From Thaumasiovibrio sp043421945 (GTDB lineage: Bacteria > Pseudomonadota > Gammaproteobacteria > Enterobacterales > Vibrionaceae): 64,000 bases of DNA. The notes below the pieces were generated by a model. The model ran no database searches. It worked only from the letters and a program-made list of their open reading frames with translations, and was not told the origin of the DNA. Positions 60,799 to 64,000 of the stretch are shown one piece after another. A program made the translations under genes and the position numbers. The stretch's first letter is position 1. Each line of letters begins with the position of its first letter. Where the stretch lies: NCBI GenBank assembly GCA_043421945.1, contig JBHOGO010000016.1, positions 1 through 64,000 of the forward strand, given 5' to 3'.

Positions 60799-61460
60799 AG
60801 GCATTCAGACTACTTATCTCCCGAGAGCTGACCATAGCACTACGCAGAAAAACGGACATATTAAATCCGTTGTGGTTTTTTATACTGGTGATCAGCCTTT
60901 TTCCTCTTGCTATTGGTCCTGAGCCTAATCTGTTAGCCAGAATCTCCCCAGGGATTATTTGGGTGGCAGCGCTACTTTCTTCGCTTTTGGCTTTAGAGCG
61001 GCTATTTAAAGACGATTACCTTGATGGCGCGTTAGAGCAGATGATGTTGCAATCAACACCATTGCCACTACTGGTGTTAGCGAAAGTGTTTGCTCATTGG
61101 CTGCTAACAGGGCTGCCCTTGATTATTGTTAGCCCTTTACTTGCCCTTTTGCTTTCATTAACACTGGATGTCTGGTTAGCCGTGGTGCTGACCTTGTTAT
61201 TGGGTACGCCGACGCTTAGTTTACTTGGAGCTATTGGCGTCGCCTTAACGGTTGGACTCCAAAAAGGAGGGGTTTTGCTAAGCTTATTAATCCTTCCTTT
61301 GTTTATCCCCGTATTAATTTTTGCAACGGCAGCGATTGATGCTGCAAGTTTGGGTTTCGGGTATCAGGGACAACTCGCGGTGCTGGCAGCAATGCTGGTG
61401 GCGGCTGTGACATTAACGCCGTTTGCGACTGCAGCGGCATTACGTGTGAGTGTGCAATAA
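60795..61460 (+). CDS. ccmB: heme exporter permease CcmB
   Basis: A 221-residue membrane protein with six helices. LISRELTIALRRKTDILNPL is the family start; EQMMLQSTPLPLLVLAKVFA and GTPTLSLLGAIGVALTVGLQ are conserved. The TTG start overlaps the ccmA stop (TTGA). The N-terminal residues fit CcmB without an upstream alternative. Confidence 0.95.
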   Translation: MKAFRLLISRELTIALRRKTDILNPLWFFILVISLFPLAIGPEPNLLARISPGIIWVAALLSSLLALERLFKDDYLDGALEQMMLQSTPLPLLVLAKVFAHWLLTGLPLIIVSPLLALLLSLTLDVWLAVVLTLLLGTPTLSLLGAIGVALTVGLQKGGVLLSLLILPLFIPVLIFATAAIDAASLGFGYQGQLAVLAAMLVAAVTLTPFATAAALRVSVQ

Positions 61461-61472
61461 AGGAAATCGGTC

Positions 61473-62204
61473 ATGTGGAAATGGTTACACCCTTACGCGA
61501 AGGCAGAAAAGAGCTATCAGCTTGCTGGTCTGTTACTGCCTTGGTTTTCAGTGTTAGCAGTACTTTTTTTGACAGTTGGTACCCTATGGGGGCTTGCTTT
61601 TGCACCTACAGATTATCAACAAGGTGACAGTTTTAGACTCATTTATTTGCATGTACCTGCTGCCATTTGGTCGATGGGGGCCTACATGTCGATGGCCATT
61701 GCCGCCTTTATTGGCTTAGTTTGGCAGCTCAAGTTATCCGACTATGCTGCAGCTGCCATGGCGCCGACGGGTGCGGTATTTACGGCAATTGCTCTCTTTA
61801 CTGGTGCGGTTTGGGGAAAACCCATGTGGGGAGCATGGTGGGTTTGGGATGCGCGTTTAACCTCTGAGCTTATTCTTCTTTTCTTATATATCGGAGTGAT
61901 GGCGCTTTATAGCTCTTTCAGTGATCAAAAGACGGCAGCGCGTGCCGCTGGGATCCTTGCTATTGTTGGGGTCATCAATCTTCCTATCATCCATTTCTCT
62001 GTTGAGTGGTGGAACACCTTACATCAGGGGGCGACAATCACTAAGTTCGCCAAACCTTCGATCGACCCTCGTATGTTATGGCCGCTATTGCTCAACATCT
62101 TCGGCTTTGCGTTCTTTTTTGGTGCCGTGACCTTATTGCGTTTTCGGAGCCAGATACTGCGTCAAGAAGCTCGCCGTCCTTGGGTTAAAGCATTAGTTAA
62201 GTGA
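61473..62204 (+). CDS. ccmC: heme-handling protein CcmC
   Basis: A 243-residue membrane protein with six helices. The periplasmic tryptophan-rich WWD domain has WGKPMWGAWWVWDARLTSEL; conserved histidines occur in YLHVPAAIWSMG and near PIIHFSVEWWN. CcmC presents heme to CcmE. RBS AAGGAAA. Confidence 0.96.
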   Translation: MWKWLHPYAKAEKSYQLAGLLLPWFSVLAVLFLTVGTLWGLAFAPTDYQQGDSFRLIYLHVPAAIWSMGAYMSMAIAAFIGLVWQLKLSDYAAAAMAPTGAVFTAIALFTGAVWGKPMWGAWWVWDARLTSELILLFLYIGVMALYSSFSDQKTAARAAGILAIVGVINLPIIHFSVEWWNTLHQGATITKFAKPSIDPRMLWPLLLNIFGFAFFFGAVTLLRFRSQILRQEARRPWVKALVK

Positions 62205-62211
62205 GGCAATT

Positions 62212-62418
62212 ATGCATTTTAGTTCATTGGCAGAATTTTTAGAGATGGGCGGGTATGCCCCTTATGTCTGGTCTGGCGTGATTGGTTCGCTGGGTGCGCT
62301 AATCGGGGTCGTGGTATTGAGTATGATGCAACATAAGCAAGTCAAGCAGCAGATTCTGCAACAACAAAAACGTGATGAAAGAGTGAAAGCAGCGAAAGAA
62401 ATGGAGAATACACTATGA
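62212..62418 (+). CDS. ccmD: heme exporter subunit CcmD
   Basis: A 68-residue protein with one membrane helix (about 18-38, PYVWSGVIGSLGALIGVVVL) and a charged C-terminal tail. CcmD stabilises the CcmC-CcmE complex. It overlaps ccmE by four bases (ATGA). Confidence 0.92.
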   Translation: MHFSSLAEFLEMGGYAPYVWSGVIGSLGALIGVVVLSMMQHKQVKQQILQQQKRDERVKAAKEMENTL

Positions 62419-62900
62419 ATAATCGAAGAAAAAAACGTCTCCTATTGGCCTCTTCACTTCTATTGGGGATTGCTGTCTCTGTGAGTTTGATGCTCTATGC
62501 ATTGAATCAAAATATGGACCTATTTTTTACGCCGACTGAACTTGTTAACGGTAAAGCGGATGGCAGCAAGCCTGAGGTCGGACAGCGTATTCGGATAGGC
62601 GGAATGGTCGTGGCGGGCACGGTACAGCGTGATCCTCAATCCTTAGAGGTGCGATTTGATGTGTCTGATGTTGGTCCATCTGTGACTATTTCCTACGATG
62701 GCATCCTTCCAGATTTGTTCCGTGAAGGGCAAGGGATTGTTGCTCAAGGGGTGCTGTCATCACCAACAGAGCTTATTGCTAGTGAAGTCCTCGCTAAACA
62801 CGATGAAGAATATATGCCGCCAGAAGTGGCTGAAGCGATGGCGAAAACCCACTCGCCGTTAGAATACAGTGACGAACAACGACAAGGAAAAGCCCAATGA
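62415..62900 (+). CDS. ccmE: periplasmic heme chaperone CcmE
   Basis: A 161-residue membrane-anchored protein: basic start NNRRKKRL, helix at about 9-29, then an OB-fold with GQRIRIGGMVVAGTVQRD and GILPDLFREGQGIVAQG. The heme-binding motif LAKHDEEYMPPEV holds His129, which binds heme covalently, and Tyr133. It overlaps ccmF by four bases (ATGA). Confidence 0.96.
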   Translation: MNNRRKKRLLLASSLLLGIAVSVSLMLYALNQNMDLFFTPTELVNGKADGSKPEVGQRIRIGGMVVAGTVQRDPQSLEVRFDVSDVGPSVTISYDGILPDLFREGQGIVAQGVLSSPTELIASEVLAKHDEEYMPPEVAEAMAKTHSPLEYSDEQRQGKAQ

Positions 62901-64000
62901 TAGCTGAGTTTGGTCACTTTGCGCTGATCCTAGGGTTAGGCGCTTCATTGTTATTAAGTACGTTGCCGCTTGTTGGTGCTCAGCGTGGTAATGAAGGATT
63001 GATGCGCACTGCAAGGCCATTGAGTGCAGTCCTTTTTGCTTTGTTGCTATTATCGTTTTTGATTTTGTGTCATCGATTCTATGTGAATGACTTCACGGTC
63101 TCCTATGTCGCAAATAACTCCAATAGTCAGCTCCCTTGGTATTACCGTATTACTGCCGTTTGGGGGGCGCATGAAGGGTCGCTGCTCCTGTGGGTACTGA
63201 TTCAAGCCATTTGGACATTTGCCGTTGCGCTTTTTAGCCGAGGTATGCCGCTGTCCTCAGTCGCGCGGGTTTTAGCCGTGATGGGGATGATCAATGTTGG
63301 CTTCTTGCTATTCATTATTATCACATCGAATCCATTTGAACGTACCTTGCCGTATTTCCCCGTCGATGGTCGAGACCTTAACCCTTTGCTGCAAGATCCC
63401 GGTTTGATTATTCATCCGCCGATGCTTTATATGGGCTACGTGGGTTTCTCTGTTGCGTTCGCATTTGCTATTGCTTCTTTAATGGCTGGGCGTCTGGATA
63501 CGGCGTGGGCACGTTGGTCACGGCCGTGGACATTAGCCGCATGGTCATTTTTAACCGTGGGGATTGCGCTCGGCTCATGGTGGGCTTATTACGAACTTGG
63601 CTGGGGCGGCTGGTGGTTCTGGGATCCGGTCGAGAATGCATCCTTTATGCCGTGGTTAGCGGGTACAGCATTAATGCACTCTCTCGCCGTGACAGAGAAG
63701 CGTGGCACGTTTAAAGCATGGACAGTGTTATTGGCGCTGAGTGCGTTCTCATTGAGTTTACTAGGGACTTTTTTAGTGCGTTCCGGCGTTTTGGTGTCAG
63801 TGCATTCATTTGCCTCCGATCCTGAGCGAGGGATGTTTATTCTTGCCTTCTTGATGGTGGTGATTGGAGGTTCGTTGCTGCTTTATGCTATCAAGGGGCA
63901 CAAAATTCGTTCTCAAGGCACCTTCTCGCTTGTGTCTAGAGAGAATGCGCTACTGGTCAATAATATATTGCTGATGGCAGCATTGGTCGTCGTTTTTGTT
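62897..64000 (+). CDS. ccmF: cytochrome c heme lyase subunit CcmF (partial)
   Basis: The first 368 codons of CcmF, cut by the window end. It starts MIAEFGHFALILGLGASLLL and continues through multiple membrane helices. The WWD domain is present (WGGWWFWDPVENASFMPWL), with conserved histidines in IHPPMLYMGYVGF and ALMHSLAVTEKRG. CcmF joins heme to apocytochrome. The rest of the ccm cluster (ccmG, ccmH) is expected beyond the window. Confidence 0.95.
   Translation, partial: MIAEFGHFALILGLGASLLLSTLPLVGAQRGNEGLMRTARPLSAVLFALLLLSFLILCHRFYVNDFTVSYVANNSNSQLPWYYRITAVWGAHEGSLLLWVLIQAIWTFAVALFSRGMPLSSVARVLAVMGMINVGFLLFIIITSNPFERTLPYFPVDGRDLNPLLQDPGLIIHPPMLYMGYVGFSVAFAFAIASLMAGRLDTAWARWSRPWTLAAWSFLTVGIALGSWWAYYELGWGGWWFWDPVENASFMPWLAGTALMHSLAVTEKRGTFKAWTVLLALSAFSLSLLGTFLVRSGVLVSVHSFASDPERGMFILAFLMVVIGGSLLLYAIKGHKIRSQGTFSLVSRENALLVNNILLMAALVVVFV

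Overview
The window is a stretch of a chromosome from a polarly flagellated, Vibrio-like gammaproteobacterium (Vibrionaceae). The evidence is the four-tier polar flagellar gene order (flgT/flgOP, flgNMA, cheVR, flgB-J, flgKL, flagellins, flaG-fliD-flaI-fliS, flrABC, fliE-J, fliK-flhB, flhAFG-fliA, cheYZAB-parCP-cheW), followed by the cytochrome c maturation genes ccmABCDEF, with an integron-type cassette array next to it. Species cannot be fixed from sequence alone.

Region 1 (1-3770) is an AT-rich gene-cassette array. Small genes, all on the + strand, are each followed by an attC-like inverted-repeat site. The cassettes encode (a) a lysozyme/transglycosylase-like protein overlapped by a small membrane protein, (b) a two-helix membrane protein with a SHOCT-like tail, (c) an XRE-HTH/2TM protein and (d) a DUF2235 alpha/beta hydrolase with a visible Ser-Asp-His set. 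The array stops at a tRNA-Arg(CCU) gene on the minus strand. Both ends of that gene have short partial copies alongside.

Region 2 (3950-31246) holds the H-ring and basal-disk genes (flgT, flgO, flgP), the export chaperone and anti-sigma genes (flgN, flgM), flgA, cheV-cheR, the rod/hook/ring genes flgB-flgJ, the hook-filament junction genes flgKL, two flagellins, the cap and chaperone genes, and the regulators flrA and flrBC. Region 3 (31292-49920) encodes the MS-ring, C-ring, export ATPase complex and export gate (fliE-fliR, flhB, flhA), then flhF-flhG, which set pole placement and number. Region 4 (49913-58744) is fliA plus the full chemotaxis core, including the ParC/ParP pair that places arrays at the pole. 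A convergent two-gene unit (58763-59850) encodes a free-standing FlhB-C-like protein and a FliK-C-like protein. Region 5 (60172-64000) is ccmABCDE and the first part of ccmF, which runs off the window.

Regulation can be read from promoters. Good sigma-54 matches (GG-N10-GC) lie before flgB, flgF, the first flagellin, flrBC, fliE and flhA, and weaker ones before fliK and flgT. Sigma-28 matches (TAAA-N15-GCCG) lie before flgM and the second flagellin. This fits the FlrA -> FlrBC -> FliA/FlgM cascade known in Vibrio. The flagellar core is ordinary for the family. The parts most worth a second look are the cassette array (a possible effector/immunity pair and an orphan DUF2235 hydrolase), its junction with the tRNA, the triple repeat in CheA, the FliK-like/FlhB-like unit, and several unexplained intergenic repeats.
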